From Sphingobacterium sp. (GTDB lineage: Bacteria > Bacteroidota > Bacteroidia > Sphingobacteriales > Sphingobacteriaceae): a DNA stretch of 64,000 nucleotides. Below, in pieces: positions 1-7,926 of this stretch (position 1 is the first letter of the stretch; each line of letters begins with the position of its first letter). The position numbers were made by a program, and so were the translations under genes. The notes below the pieces were generated by a model. That model saw only the letters and a list, made by a program, of their open reading frames with translations, searched no databases and was not told the origin of the DNA. Where the stretch lies: NCBI GenBank assembly GCA_031277685.1, contig JAITLV010000064.1, positions 24,954 to 88,953 on the forward strand. Direction: 5' to 3'.

Positions 1-359
1 CGCGCGTTCATGGGATCAGGCCAAGAGATACAGCCGATGCGCCCACGTTTAAAGAATTGTTCCCGCGTATCCTTCCCTTAATCAACAACCGAATTATGGT
101 CGCGCATAATGAATTATTTGATCGTGGAGTTTTGCGGAAGACAATGAATTACTATAATCTGCCTTACGATAGCCTGGGCTTGATGGAGAAGTGGGAATGT
201 ACGTTTAGAATCTATCAGGAAAAAGGCTTCAAGCCAGCCCGGCTAAATGCCTGTTGTGAAGTGTTGGGAATTGAATTAAATCACCATGAAGCACTTTCGG
301 ATGCGCGCGCCTGCGCCAATCTATACCTTAGGCATGCCGATGTTCCGTCTTTGGCATGA
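1..359 (+). CDS. DnaQ-like 3'-5' exonuclease, 5' end outside the window
   Basis: The frame is open from base 3 and no start lies in the window, so the gene is cut by the left edge; the TTG at 57 is internal. The visible 118 codons begin with a VHGI..D..DAPTF stretch, typical just after the first catalytic motif of DEDDh exonucleases. They then show motif II (AHNELFD) and motif III (H-EAL-DARA), which carry the second and last acidic metal ligands and the catalytic His. These proteins remove nucleotides from DNA or RNA 3' ends; short free-standing versions are common in Bacteroidota, and their substrate cannot be read from sequence. It ends 115 bases before the polysaccharide locus and is probably unrelated to it. 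The family call is firm; the exact role is not. Confidence 0.85.
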   Translation, partial: RVHGIRPRDTADAPTFKELFPRILPLINNRIMVAHNELFDRGVLRKTMNYYNLPYDSLGLMEKWECTFRIYQEKGFKPARLNACCEVLGIELNHHEALSDARACANLYLRHADVPSLA

Positions 360-419
360 TATTTAAATTAAATTGTTGTAGAACGAAAGATCATTCTCTA
401 ATGTTCTAATTATAAATTT

Positions 420-427
420 TATCTTTG
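420..427 (+). promoter_or_regulatory. Candidate -7 element TATCTTTG before the polysaccharide locus
   Basis: TATCTTTG matches the Bacteroidota -7 consensus TAnnTTTG exactly and lies about 50-70 bases before the first cytidylyltransferase gene. A convincing TTTG -33 box at the usual distance is not visible, so this is a half-supported promoter. Confidence 0.4.
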
Positions 428-498
428 ATAGATAAATAGGTGTTTCTTTTTATTCGTTTAAATTTATTACAACTATGATAAATATACCCACCAAGAAT

Positions 499-939
499 AT
501 GCGTATTGGTATTACTTTTAGTGCATTCGATTTGTTGCACGCAGGACATATCAAAATGCTTGAAGACGCCAAGCGTCAGTGTGATTTTCTGATCTGTGGC
601 TTGCAGACTGATCCAACTTTGGATCGCCCCGAGAAAAACAAGCCTGCGCAGACTGTTGTGGAACGTTATATTCAGCTCAAGGGCTGTAAATATGTAGACC
701 AGATTGTTCCATACGCAACAGAGCAAGATCTAGAAGATATTCTTCGTTCCTTTAAAGTGGATGTTCGTATAGTAGGAGACGAGTATCGGGAAAAAAACTT
801 TACTGGTAGAGCCTATTGTGAGGAAAAGGGGATTGAGTTGTATTTCAATAGTCGTGATCACCGTTTTTCCAGTTCCGGTTTGCGTAAGATTGTGGCGGAT
901 GCGAACTCAAGTGCAGAAACAATTTTAAAATCTATTTAG
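499..939 (+). CDS. Cytidylyltransferase-fold protein, copy 1
   Basis: Member of the glycerol-3-phosphate cytidylyltransferase-like nucleotidyltransferase family (TagD/GCT fold). The HAGH motif (residues 14-17) is the nucleotide-binding HxGH signature, and the late HRFSSSGLRK stretch sits where the family has its second phosphate-binding motif. Such enzymes join CTP to a phosphorylated alcohol or sugar; the substrate here is unknown. The start at 499 is chosen because it aligns with the start of the neighbouring paralog; an ATG at 475 would add eight residues. The next gene is a close paralog, 53 bases downstream. Copy 1 reads ITFSAFD where the paralog has the family-typical ITFGVFD, so it may have diverged in activity. 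Confidence 0.8.
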   Translation: MRIGITFSAFDLLHAGHIKMLEDAKRQCDFLICGLQTDPTLDRPEKNKPAQTVVERYIQLKGCKYVDQIVPYATEQDLEDILRSFKVDVRIVGDEYREKNFTGRAYCEEKGIELYFNSRDHRFSSSGLRKIVADANSSAETILKSI

Positions 940-947
940 ATGAAACC

Positions 948-961
948 GAGCTTGCGAGCTC
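948..961 (+). other. Small hairpin between tandem cytidylyltransferase genes
   Basis: GAGCT-TGCG-AGCTC forms a perfect 5-bp stem with a 4-base loop in the 53-base gap between the paralogs. There is no T-run after it, so it is not a standard terminator; mRNA processing or attenuation is possible but unproven. Confidence 0.3.
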
Positions 962-992
962 TCATCAGCCAATAAAAAAAACAAATAATTAG

Positions 993-1415
993 ATGAAAAT
1001 AGGAATTACTTTCGGTGTGTTTGACCTGTTACACGCTGGACATATTATGATGTTAGAAGAGGCAAAAAGACATTGCGATTATCTGATTGTGGGATTGAAT
1101 ACAGATCCTTCGGAAGTATTTCCAGAAAAAGCTAAGCCTACACAGACCATTGTTGAGCGTTATATCCAATTAGAAGGATGTCGCTATGTCGATGAGATTA
1201 TACCCTATGAAACAGAGCAAGATCTTATCGATATGATCAAAGCTTTGCCGATCCAAATGCGTATTATAGGTGAGGAATATCGCGATACGGATTTTTCGGG
1301 CCGTTTATATTGTGTTGAGGAAAATATCGAAATCTATTACAACAAACGTACACACCGGTTTTCCAGTTCGGGCTTGCGCAAGGTTGTTGCAGATAAAGAA
1401 TCAGAAAAAAAATAA
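993..1415 (+). CDS. Cytidylyltransferase-fold protein, copy 2
   Basis: A 140-residue paralog of the preceding gene, similar over nearly its whole length: GITFGVFDLLHAGHI near the N-terminus, the VERYIQLEGC block in the middle and HRFSSSGLRK at the end. This copy keeps the usual G-V-F-D of the first motif. It is predicted to be a cytosolic CTP-dependent nucleotidyltransferase supplying an activated alcohol or sugar for the polysaccharide. Only 6 bases separate it from the guanylyltransferase gene, so the two are almost certainly co-transcribed. The exact substrate cannot be assigned; glycerol-3-phosphate or a sugar phosphate are both possible. Confidence 0.8.
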   Translation: MKIGITFGVFDLLHAGHIMMLEEAKRHCDYLIVGLNTDPSEVFPEKAKPTQTIVERYIQLEGCRYVDEIIPYETEQDLIDMIKALPIQMRIIGEEYRDTDFSGRLYCVEENIEIYYNKRTHRFSSSGLRKVVADKESEKK

Positions 1416-1421
1416 TTAGTA

Positions 1422-2420
1422 ATGAGCAATATTATCCATGTGGTGCTGACAGGTGGGGTGGGTAGCCGCCTTTGGCCTTTATCACGTAAGAGCTATCCCA
1501 AACAATATCTTTCTCTGTTCAAAGAGGGATCTTTGTTTGAAATGACGATTAAACGGAATCAATCGTTGTGTGCTCAGGTTATTGTGGTTGGCAACTGTGA
1601 TAACCATGTCCTAAGTCGTGAGGTAATGGAAAACAATAAAGTGGACTATATCGATATTGTCGAAGCGACACCACGCAATACGGCTGCGGCAATTGCCTTT
1701 GCAGCTTTTGCGGCGCAACCCGATGATATCCTTATTGTTACTCCGTCAGACCATGTTATTGTGGGAGATGAAGCTTATGCAAAAGCCATTAAAGCCGGAA
1801 TTGAAAAAGCAAATAAAGGCTATATTGTTACTTTCGGGATCCAACCAACTCGACCAGAAACAGGATATGGCTACATTGAGTATAAAGAAGATAAGGTTCT
1901 TTCTTTCCGGGAGAAGCCAAATCAGGATACCGCTGAAGATTTTATTGAGCGTGGCAATTTTCTTTGGAATTCGGGGATGTTCTGTTTTCGTGCAGATACT
2001 TTCCTGAGCGAATTACAGAATTTCGAACCAAAGGTATATGCAACTGCATTTAATGCCTGGCAGCATAGACAGGATGGAGAACTTGATTTAACTCTTTCCA
2101 AAGAGATTCCATCTATTTCCATTGATTATGCCGTGATGGAGCGTTCTAAGAAGATCCGGGTGGTTGCAACAAGTTTCCAATGGTCGGATCTCGGGTCTTT
2201 CGAATCTATGTATGATTACCTGAAACAGACCGGCCATCCTGTGGATGAAAATGGTAATATGGTCATCGGTACGGATGTTTACACCGCATTTGTTGGTTTA
2301 AAAGATAGTATACTTGTGCATACCAAAGATGCTATTCTTGTGCTGCAGAAAGAAAAATCGCAGGACGTCAAAAAAATATATAATACATTAGAACGCCATC
2401 AGTCCAAACTGATTGACTAG
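1422..2420 (+). CDS. manC: Mannose-1-phosphate guanylyltransferase
   Basis: Makes GDP-mannose from GTP and mannose-1-phosphate, a precursor for mannose, fucose and related residues of surface polysaccharides. The N-terminal GGVGSRLWPLSR...PKQY signature (from about residue 10) is the nucleotide-binding loop of this family. TPSDH near residue 107 and FREKP near residue 164 match the active-site motifs. At 332 residues it has only the guanylyltransferase domain, without the phosphomannose isomerase domain of bifunctional ManC/AlgA proteins. It follows the second cytidylyltransferase by 6 bases and is followed by a hairpin terminator, so it closes the first small operon. No GDP-mannose 4,6-dehydratase is in the window, so mannose itself may be the product used. 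Confidence 0.92.
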   Translation: MSNIIHVVLTGGVGSRLWPLSRKSYPKQYLSLFKEGSLFEMTIKRNQSLCAQVIVVGNCDNHVLSREVMENNKVDYIDIVEATPRNTAAAIAFAAFAAQPDDILIVTPSDHVIVGDEAYAKAIKAGIEKANKGYIVTFGIQPTRPETGYGYIEYKEDKVLSFREKPNQDTAEDFIERGNFLWNSGMFCFRADTFLSELQNFEPKVYATAFNAWQHRQDGELDLTLSKEIPSISIDYAVMERSKKIRVVATSFQWSDLGSFESMYDYLKQTGHPVDENGNMVIGTDVYTAFVGLKDSILVHTKDAILVLQKEKSQDVKKIYNTLERHQSKLID

Positions 2421-2424
2421 ACTG

Positions 2425-2466
2425 ACAAGAGGGGGATTATAATATAGTCACCCCCCCCTTGTTTTT
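2425..2466 (+). terminator. Terminator after the guanylyltransferase
   Basis: ACAAGAGGGGG pairs with CCCCCCCTTGT across a short AT-rich loop and is followed by TTTTTAT. It starts 5 bases after the stop codon, which fits an intrinsic terminator of the first three-gene operon. Confidence 0.75.
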
Positions 2467-2681
2467 ATATTGTCCTTTTTATTAAAACCTATACCCTAAG
2501 GTACTTTGTTGACAAAAAGTTAATCTTCATAGTCGCCTGTTTGAGAGTTTATTCTCAAATGTCCCCTATTTGTCCCTAGCCTATTTAATGATGAATTAAT
2601 AGTAATATCAGATATTTGGCTAGTGTTTAATAGTGCCGATGTGCAACACGTAGTCATTTAATTTTAACCAACATATTTAAT

Positions 2682-3155
2682 ATGATGACCATAGCCATAC
2701 TTATTTTTTTGTTTCTTGGAGGGTATTTTTTCTGGCGGAAAAAGCAGCTGGAACAACGGTTTACCAAAAGTGTCGGAATGACTGTCAGCTATATGTTCCA
2801 GGAACGTCCAGGGCAGTATAGCGGTGATAGAAATGCCAGGAGCGGTGTGTTTGTTTTTAAAGCTGAGCGCAACAATGACCGGCTCAAGAATATTGTTATT
2901 CGAAAAGTAAAACCGTTACATTCCGCTCTGGATGTCAATCTTGAGCAGATTTTAGTGATTCCGTTCGAAAGGAAGGATCATACAAAATCGGATGTTTCTG
3001 TTCGCTTTAAGATTAACAGACGCAGTGCAAAGATCGATGACTTAACAGGCGGCCGTGTAAGTATTTCCGGTGTGCTTAATTTTGAAGAAAGAGGACCCGA
3101 ATCTTTTACTGCCACTTTACCGATTATGGAGGTCTATTCCGAACAGCGCGTTTGA
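2682..3155 (+). CDS. Membrane-anchored protein of unknown function
   Basis: Not recognised. The 157-residue product begins with one hydrophobic segment (about residues 3-18) followed by WRKK, as in an N-in single-pass anchor. A soluble, beta-rich, basic domain of about 135 residues follows with no metal-binding or catalytic motif I can name. It stands alone between a terminator and the flippase operon. The ATGATG start gives two possible initiations three bases apart. Base usage is like its neighbours. A role in envelope or capsule assembly is only suggested by position. Confidence 0.6.
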   Translation: MMTIAILIFLFLGGYFFWRKKQLEQRFTKSVGMTVSYMFQERPGQYSGDRNARSGVFVFKAERNNDRLKNIVIRKVKPLHSALDVNLEQILVIPFERKDHTKSDVSVRFKINRRSAKIDDLTGGRVSISGVLNFEERGPESFTATLPIMEVYSEQRV

Positions 3156-3232
3156 CCATCGGACGACAACCTCCTTATATGTTAAGTAAGTTCTATTCGG
3201 CTACTGTAATAGCGGTAAGTGTAATAAAGTAG

Positions 3233-3240
3233 TATATTTG
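3233..3240 (+). promoter_or_regulatory. Candidate -7 element TATATTTG before the flippase pair
   Basis: TATATTTG fits TAnnTTTG exactly and lies 15 bases before the start of the 45-codon ORF that leads into the flippase. No clear TTTG box is seen at -33. Confidence 0.4.
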
Positions 3241-3255
3241 TCAATAAATTATAAC

Positions 3256-3393
3256 ATGAATATATTAAGTTTTAACGCATATATCGAAAGTGAAAATTTT
3301 TGCCTGAATCGCTTAAAAGAGCTTCTGAGTGACGTAAGTGCTGCACGTAAAGAACGGTTTGTTAATTTAAAGCAGCAAACAGATTTGATATGA
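3256..3393 (+). CDS. Small 45-aa ORF overlapping the flippase start
   Basis: An ATG-initiated frame of 45 codons whose TGA overlaps the ATG of the flippase gene (ATGA), the classic arrangement for translational coupling. A TAnnTTTG element lies just upstream. The peptide (starting MNILSFNAYIESEN) is hydrophilic with a likely amphipathic helix (LNRLKELLSDV) and basic residues in the second half; it has no signal peptide or membrane segment. I recognise no family. It may be a leader peptide that controls flippase translation or a small protein partner. Confidence 0.5.
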   Translation: MNILSFNAYIESENFCLNRLKELLSDVSAARKERFVNLKQQTDLI

Positions 3394-4904
3394 GATCTAC
3401 TGTTTTAAATATATTATCCAATTATGGGAATAAATTATGGGGTGTATTGTCTATTTATCTGTTTGTTCCATTATATATCCAATTGTTAGGTGTTGAAGCG
3501 TATGGCATCATTAGTTTCTATACTGTGGTATTAAGTATTATTAGTTTGGCTGATCTGGGCTTATCTTCAGCTGTAATTAAAGAGTTTTCGACCTCTTCCC
3601 CCGATAGCTATAAATACAGCGTTTTTCGATTAATTGAAAAAAAATACTTCCTTATATGTGGGGCAGTATTATCGGGGCTTTTACTGACGTCTCATTTGGT
3701 TGCCATAAGTTGGCTACAGACGGATAAATTTTCGAATGAGGAGTTAACGAAATATATTATACTTATTTCTTTTGGTGTGGTTTTTCAGTTATGTTCCTCC
3801 CTTTATTATGGAGCATTATTCGGGCTGGGATATCAGGCTAAAGCTAATATGTATCAATTTTTCTGGGCGCTGTTGAGATCGGGTTTCGTTGTTGTGATTC
3901 TTAAATATTTTTCCAATAATCTATATACATATTTTTACTGGCAAATTATCTGTAATCTTGCTTACATCATTATTTTGCGGTACAATCTGTTGGCTTATTT
4001 CAAAGCTAAGATGGAAGTGCTGTTTATGGAATTTTCGAAATTACCAAAGCATGTCTTGGTTTATATTGGAGGAATGAGCCTGATTTCCATCATTTCAGCA
4101 GTGAATACCCAGATAGATAAAATATTGATAAGCTCATTATTTACATTAAAAGTGTTTGGTTATTACACACTAGCGTCTTCGCTAGCGCAGTCCCCGACAT
4201 TATTGGGCATGCCCTTAGCAACTTCCTTATTCCCTACATTTGTTAAACTGGCTGTAGACGGTGATAGCGAGCGACTGAAAAGCTTGTTTCCCATATCAAA
4301 TTATGTTTTAAATGTGCTGGTTTTTATTGTGTCCCTATCCTTGTATATCTACATCGCTGATCTGTTTAAATTGTGGTTGGGAAACCGAATTGAATCGGAA
4401 TATTTGCATGATATGGAATTTCTGTCCCGAACGTTAATTGTGGGTACGGTCTTCTTATCCATGCAATTGCTCTTTTACTATGCCCTTTTAGCTTTCGGTA
4501 AAACAAAATATACGGTTTACCAAGGAATAGTTCAAATTACTTTAGGAGTGCCATTATTATATTATTTTATCGCTACGATGGGCTTTAGGGGAGCAGGTTA
4601 TTCATGGGTTATTATCAATATGGGAGCATATATTTATCTTTTCTTTCCATTAAAAAAGCAATTTGATTACGGCGCCCTTAGCTTGCTTGTTTATTATACG
4701 CTGGTTCCTTTTGTGATATGTTTGGTAACATTTGTTCTCCTTTATTTGGTTTATGTCAATATGCTAAATATAAACTGTATGTATTATATCGTTTTTTCAT
4801 CATTTTTATCCGTGTTTTTTTGTACCGTATATCTGTTTAAACTACGTCATATACCTTTTGGGCTTTCAGGCTTGAAAATAGCACTCGCTGATTTTAGAAA
4901 TTAA
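3390..4904 (+). CDS. Oligosaccharide flippase of the MOP/Wzx type (first copy)
   Basis: A 504-residue integral membrane protein with about 12-14 hydrophobic segments. Its start (STVLNILSNYGNKLWG) and the following YLFVPLYIQLLGVEAYGI stretch are typical of Wzx-like polysaccharide transporters. It would flip lipid-linked oligosaccharide across the inner membrane. Its ATG overlaps the stop of a 45-codon ORF. It lies upstream of a separate promoter at 5016-5047, so it may be expressed apart from the main capsule operon, which has a second flippase at 7927. Substrate unknown. Confidence 0.85.
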   Translation: MRSTVLNILSNYGNKLWGVLSIYLFVPLYIQLLGVEAYGIISFYTVVLSIISLADLGLSSAVIKEFSTSSPDSYKYSVFRLIEKKYFLICGAVLSGLLLTSHLVAISWLQTDKFSNEELTKYIILISFGVVFQLCSSLYYGALFGLGYQAKANMYQFFWALLRSGFVVVILKYFSNNLYTYFYWQIICNLAYIIILRYNLLAYFKAKMEVLFMEFSKLPKHVLVYIGGMSLISIISAVNTQIDKILISSLFTLKVFGYYTLASSLAQSPTLLGMPLATSLFPTFVKLAVDGDSERLKSLFPISNYVLNVLVFIVSLSLYIYIADLFKLWLGNRIESEYLHDMEFLSRTLIVGTVFLSMQLLFYYALLAFGKTKYTVYQGIVQITLGVPLLYYFIATMGFRGAGYSWVIINMGAYIYLFFPLKKQFDYGALSLLVYYTLVPFVICLVTFVLLYLVYVNMLNINCMYYIVFSSFLSVFFCTVYLFKLRHIPFGLSGLKIALADFRN

Positions 4905-4993
4905 AACCTTTCGTGTTCCACGTGGATTTTTTAACGATAATATGGACTAAGTGTATGTTGTTTAAGGACTTGTCACCACTAATTGCAGCTCTA

Positions 4994-5007
4994 TTGTTAG
5001 CTAACAA
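4994..5007 (+). promoter_or_regulatory. 14-bp perfect palindrome, candidate operator
   Basis: TTGTTAGCTAACAA reads the same on both strands and ends 8 bases before the -33 box of the promoter for the winged-helix gene. Its position suits a dimeric regulator, possibly the product of the gene it precedes. Nothing else in the gap explains it. Confidence 0.5.
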
Positions 5008-5015
5008 TTTGTTAA

Positions 5016-5047
5016 TTTGCAGGAATCATTTACTTTGAGTACTTTTG
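5016..5047 (+). promoter_or_regulatory. Promoter of the main capsule operon
   Basis: TTTG (5016-5019), a 20-base spacer, then TACTTTTG (5040-5047): a complete match to the Bacteroidota consensus. Transcription would begin about 15 bases before the ATG at 5069, giving a very short leader. Confidence 0.7.
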
Positions 5048-5068
5048 TTACTCATTAATACTAAACCG

Positions 5069-5587
5069 ATGTTGGATTCGTTAATTACTTCTAAGACCCG
5101 GCTTAAACTATTGATCAAGTTTTTTGTCTCTGCAAGCAATCAGGGACATTTGCGTGGTCTTGCCGATGAGTTTCAGGAGTCGACCAATGCGATTCGCAAA
5201 GAGCTCAACCAGCTTTCAGAAGCAGGGTATTTAGAAAAGAATACATTGAAAAACAAAATTCTATACCGAGCCAATACTTCTCATTCCTTATTTAAGCCAC
5301 TTCAAAGATTAATTCATACCTATCTGGGTATTGATGAAATTGTGGAATATATTCTACAGAAATCCGGAGATATTCAGGAAGTTGGCCTATTGGGCAATTA
5401 TGCTGCAGGAATAGATTCTGGAGAAATAGATGTGTTAATTTTAGGTGAAAATATAAATCAGGCATATTTATTGCAGTTAGCGGACAAGGTTGGGAAAAAG
5501 TTGACAAAGAAAGTAAATCTTTCCTTTGAAAAGCCTACAGAAGAACAATGTTATATAAGCTTGTATTCAAATAATTCTACTATATAA
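5069..5587 (+). CDS. Winged-helix regulator with nucleotidyltransferase-like C-terminal domain
   Basis: The first 70 residues form an ArsR/MarR-like winged helix (KLLIKFFVSASN, then RGLADEF-ESTNAIRKELN as the recognition helices, then AGYLEK). The C-terminal 90 residues resemble a minimal nucleotidyltransferase fold: LLGNYAAG in place of the usual GS loop, followed by EIDVLILG, which keeps a D/E-x-D pair. Proteins of this build are often the first gene of Bacteroidota capsule operons and are annotated as transcriptional regulators. The ATG at 5069 is preferred over the TTG at 5045, which lies inside the -7 box. The gene is 14 bases from the epimerase and heads the operon, so it likely regulates it. 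Whether the C-terminal domain binds a nucleotide or nucleotide sugar is a guess. Confidence 0.75.
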   Translation: MLDSLITSKTRLKLLIKFFVSASNQGHLRGLADEFQESTNAIRKELNQLSEAGYLEKNTLKNKILYRANTSHSLFKPLQRLIHTYLGIDEIVEYILQKSGDIQEVGLLGNYAAGIDSGEIDVLILGENINQAYLLQLADKVGKKLTKKVNLSFEKPTEEQCYISLYSNNSTI

Positions 5588-5601
5588 TTACTTTCAATAC
5601 G

Positions 5602-6570
5602 ATGAGTAAAATATTAATTACTGGCGGGGCTGGATTTATAGGATCTAATCTCGTAGAACATTTTTTAGGTAAAGGGCATCAGGTTGTTGTCTTGGATAAC
5701 TTTGCAACCGGGCATCGCCATAATATTGAGCAGCATAGCGATAATGTGGACTTTACTTTAATTGAAGGCGATATCCGTAACAATGCGGATTGCCAAAAAG
5801 CAGTTGCGGGTGTCGACTATGTTTTACATCAAGCAGCACTTGGGTCTGTACCTCGTTCGATTAAAGATCCGCAGACCTCCAATGAGGTCAATGTAACCGG
5901 ATTTTTAAATATGTTGGTCGCTGCGCGTGATGCTGGAGTGAAACGTTTTATATATGCAGCCTCTTCGTCGACTTATGGCGATTCAGAAAACCTACCAAAA
6001 GTAGAAGATATTATCGGTAAGCCATTATCACCTTATGCCATTACCAAATATGTCAATGAGTTGTACGCAGATATCTTTTCAAAAACCTATGGTTTAGAGA
6101 CTATTGGTCTACGTTATTTTAATGTATTTGGCCGTCGCCAAGATCCAAATGGAGCTTATGCCGCTGTTATTCCATTATTTGTCAAGAAGTTTATGGAGCA
6201 TGAAAGCCCTGTGATCAATGGTACAGGAGATTATTCACGTGACTTTACCTACATTGACAATGTGATTCAAATGAACGAGCGAGCGATGACAACGGATAAT
6301 GTTGCTGCTGTTAATACGGTTTACAATACTGCCGTTGGCGATCGTACTACGCTAAATCAATTGGTGGGGTATCTAAAGGAATTCTTGACCGAATATGATG
6401 CCAATATAGCGCAAGTAGAAATAATACATGGACCTAACAGACAAGGTGACATTCCGCATTCTTTAGCTTCAATTGATAAAGCGCGTCAATTATTGGGCTA
6501 TGAGCCTACGCACGTTATACGTGAAGGATTGAAAGAGGCTGTGAAGTGGTATTGGGATAATTTAAAATAG
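5602..6570 (+). CDS. UDP-N-acetylglucosamine 4-epimerase-like SDR (WbpP type)
   Basis: Extended short-chain dehydrogenase of 322 residues. TGGAGFIG at residues 7-14 binds NAD, the SSSTYGD stretch (about 121-127) gives the catalytic Ser/Thr, and YAITK (145-149) gives the Tyr-Lys pair. The overall sequence (LDNFATGHRHNI, YFNVFGRRQDPNG) matches WbpP/GalE-like enzymes that interconvert UDP-GlcNAc and UDP-GalNAc. The next gene is a WbpO-type dehydrogenase, the normal partner that oxidises UDP-GalNAc to UDP-GalNAcA. Epimerase specificity is inferred from that pairing. Confidence 0.88.
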   Translation: MSKILITGGAGFIGSNLVEHFLGKGHQVVVLDNFATGHRHNIEQHSDNVDFTLIEGDIRNNADCQKAVAGVDYVLHQAALGSVPRSIKDPQTSNEVNVTGFLNMLVAARDAGVKRFIYAASSSTYGDSENLPKVEDIIGKPLSPYAITKYVNELYADIFSKTYGLETIGLRYFNVFGRRQDPNGAYAAVIPLFVKKFMEHESPVINGTGDYSRDFTYIDNVIQMNERAMTTDNVAAVNTVYNTAVGDRTTLNQLVGYLKEFLTEYDANIAQVEIIHGPNRQGDIPHSLASIDKARQLLGYEPTHVIREGLKEAVKWYWDNLK

Positions 6571-6609
6571 AAAAATTAATCATTGTAAATATTAAATAGC
6601 ATATAAAAA

Positions 6610-7890
6610 ATGAAAAAAATAGCTGTAATAGGATTAGGTTATGTTGGCCTTCCATTGGCAAGACTGTTCGCAACCAAATTTCCGGTATTAGGATTTGATA
6701 TCAATCAGAAGCGTATTGATGAATTGCGTTCGGGTAAAGATCTAACTTTAGAAGTGGAAGATGATATTCTCCAAGCTGCATTGGTTAATGAGAACCCATT
6801 TACAACAAACACAAACGGTTTATACTGTTCGAACCAACTAGCAGATATTGAAGAAGCTAATTTTTATGTAGTTACCGTACCTACTCCAGTTGATAAAAAT
6901 AATCGTCCTGACTTAACACCGTTATATAAAGCGTCAGAAACTGTAGGGAAAGTCCTAAAAAAAGGAGATATTGTAGTTTATGAATCAACAGTATATCCTG
7001 GTGTTACGGAAGAAGAATGCATTCCTGTCTTAGAGAGAGTTTCAGGTCTGAAGTTCAATGAAGATTTCTTTGCTGGATATTCACCAGAGCGTATCAATCC
7101 AGGAGATAAGCAACATACCGTAGAGAAAATTTTAAAGGTGACTTCTGGTTCAACCCCAGAGATTGGTGAGGAGGTGGATGCTGTCTACAAGGAAGTAATT
7201 ACTGCGGGTACGCACCTAGCTCCATGTATTAAAGTTGCTGAAGCGGCTAAGGTAATCGAAAATTCACAGCGTGATATTAATATTGCATTTGTCAATGAGT
7301 TGGCTAAGATCTTTAATATTTTAAACATTGATACCCACGCTGTATTGGAAGCTGCTGGTACCAAATGGAATTTCTTACCTTTCAAACCGGGATTAGTAGG
7401 AGGTCACTGTATTGGTGTAGATCCCTATTATTTAGCGCAGAAAGCCCAGGAACATGGCTACCATCCGGAAATAATCTTGGCTGGTCGTCGTTTAAATGAT
7501 TCGATGGGCGAATATGTGGCTTCACAAGTGGTGAAGACAATGATAAAAAAAGGAATCAATGTAAATGGTGCTGAGGTTTTGATGCTGGGAGTGACATTTA
7601 AAGAGAATTGTCCTGATGTGCGTAATACGAAAATTGTAGATGTAATTCGTGCGTTAGAAGATTATGGCGTTAAAATGACGACATATGATCCTTGGGCTAA
7701 TCCTGCGGAAGTTAAGCATGAATATGGAATTGAAAGTATTGTCAAATTACCTGAAGCCAAATTTGATGCTATTATATTAGGAGTGGCGCACAAGGAGTTC
7801 CAAAATGTAGATCTTGATGCTTATAAAAAGCAAAATGGAGTAATTTATGATGTCAAAGGTATATTAATAGCCTCTGACTCAAGGTTGTAA
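6610..7890 (+). CDS. UDP-N-acetylgalactosamine/glucosamine 6-dehydrogenase (WbpO/TviB type)
   Basis: NAD-dependent nucleotide-sugar dehydrogenase of 426 residues that oxidises C6 of a UDP-HexNAc to the uronic acid in two steps. GLGYVG at residues 8-13 is the NAD loop, the middle carries [10 protein letters not shown], and the catalytic cysteine is C267 in [12 protein letters not shown]. The C-terminal domain has [15 protein letters not shown]. This set of motifs is that of the WbpO/TviB/VipA group rather than of UDP-glucose dehydrogenase. With the upstream epimerase it should supply UDP-GalNAcA, predicting an acidic polysaccharide. It lies 39 bases after the epimerase gene. Confidence 0.9.
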   Translation: MKKIAVIGLGYVGLPLARLFATKFPVLGFDINQKRIDELRSGKDLTLEVEDDILQAALVNENPFTTNTNGLYCSNQLADIEEANFYVVTVPTPVDKNNRPDLTPLYKASETVGKVLKKGDIVVYESTVYPGVTEEECIPVLERVSGLKFNEDFFAGYSPERINPGDKQHTVEKILKVTSGSTPEIGEEVDAVYKEVITAGTHLAPCIKVAEAAKVIENSQRDINIAFVNELAKIFNILNIDTHAVLEAAGTKWNFLPFKPGLVGGHCIGVDPYYLAQKAQEHGYHPEIILAGRRLNDSMGEYVASQVVKTMIKKGINVNGAEVLMLGVTFKENCPDVRNTKIVDVIRALEDYGVKMTTYDPWANPAEVKHEYGIESIVKLPEAKFDAIILGVAHKEFQNVDLDAYKKQNGVIYDVKGILIASDSRL

Positions 7891-7926
7891 TGAGGATTTA
7901 GGGATACTTTTACTCGGTATTTAAAA

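Noticed and set aside
4918..4935. A hairpin with TCCACGTGGA and a T-run after the first flippase as a terminator
   Set aside because: The stem is short with no proper loop; it may contribute to termination but is too weak to list.
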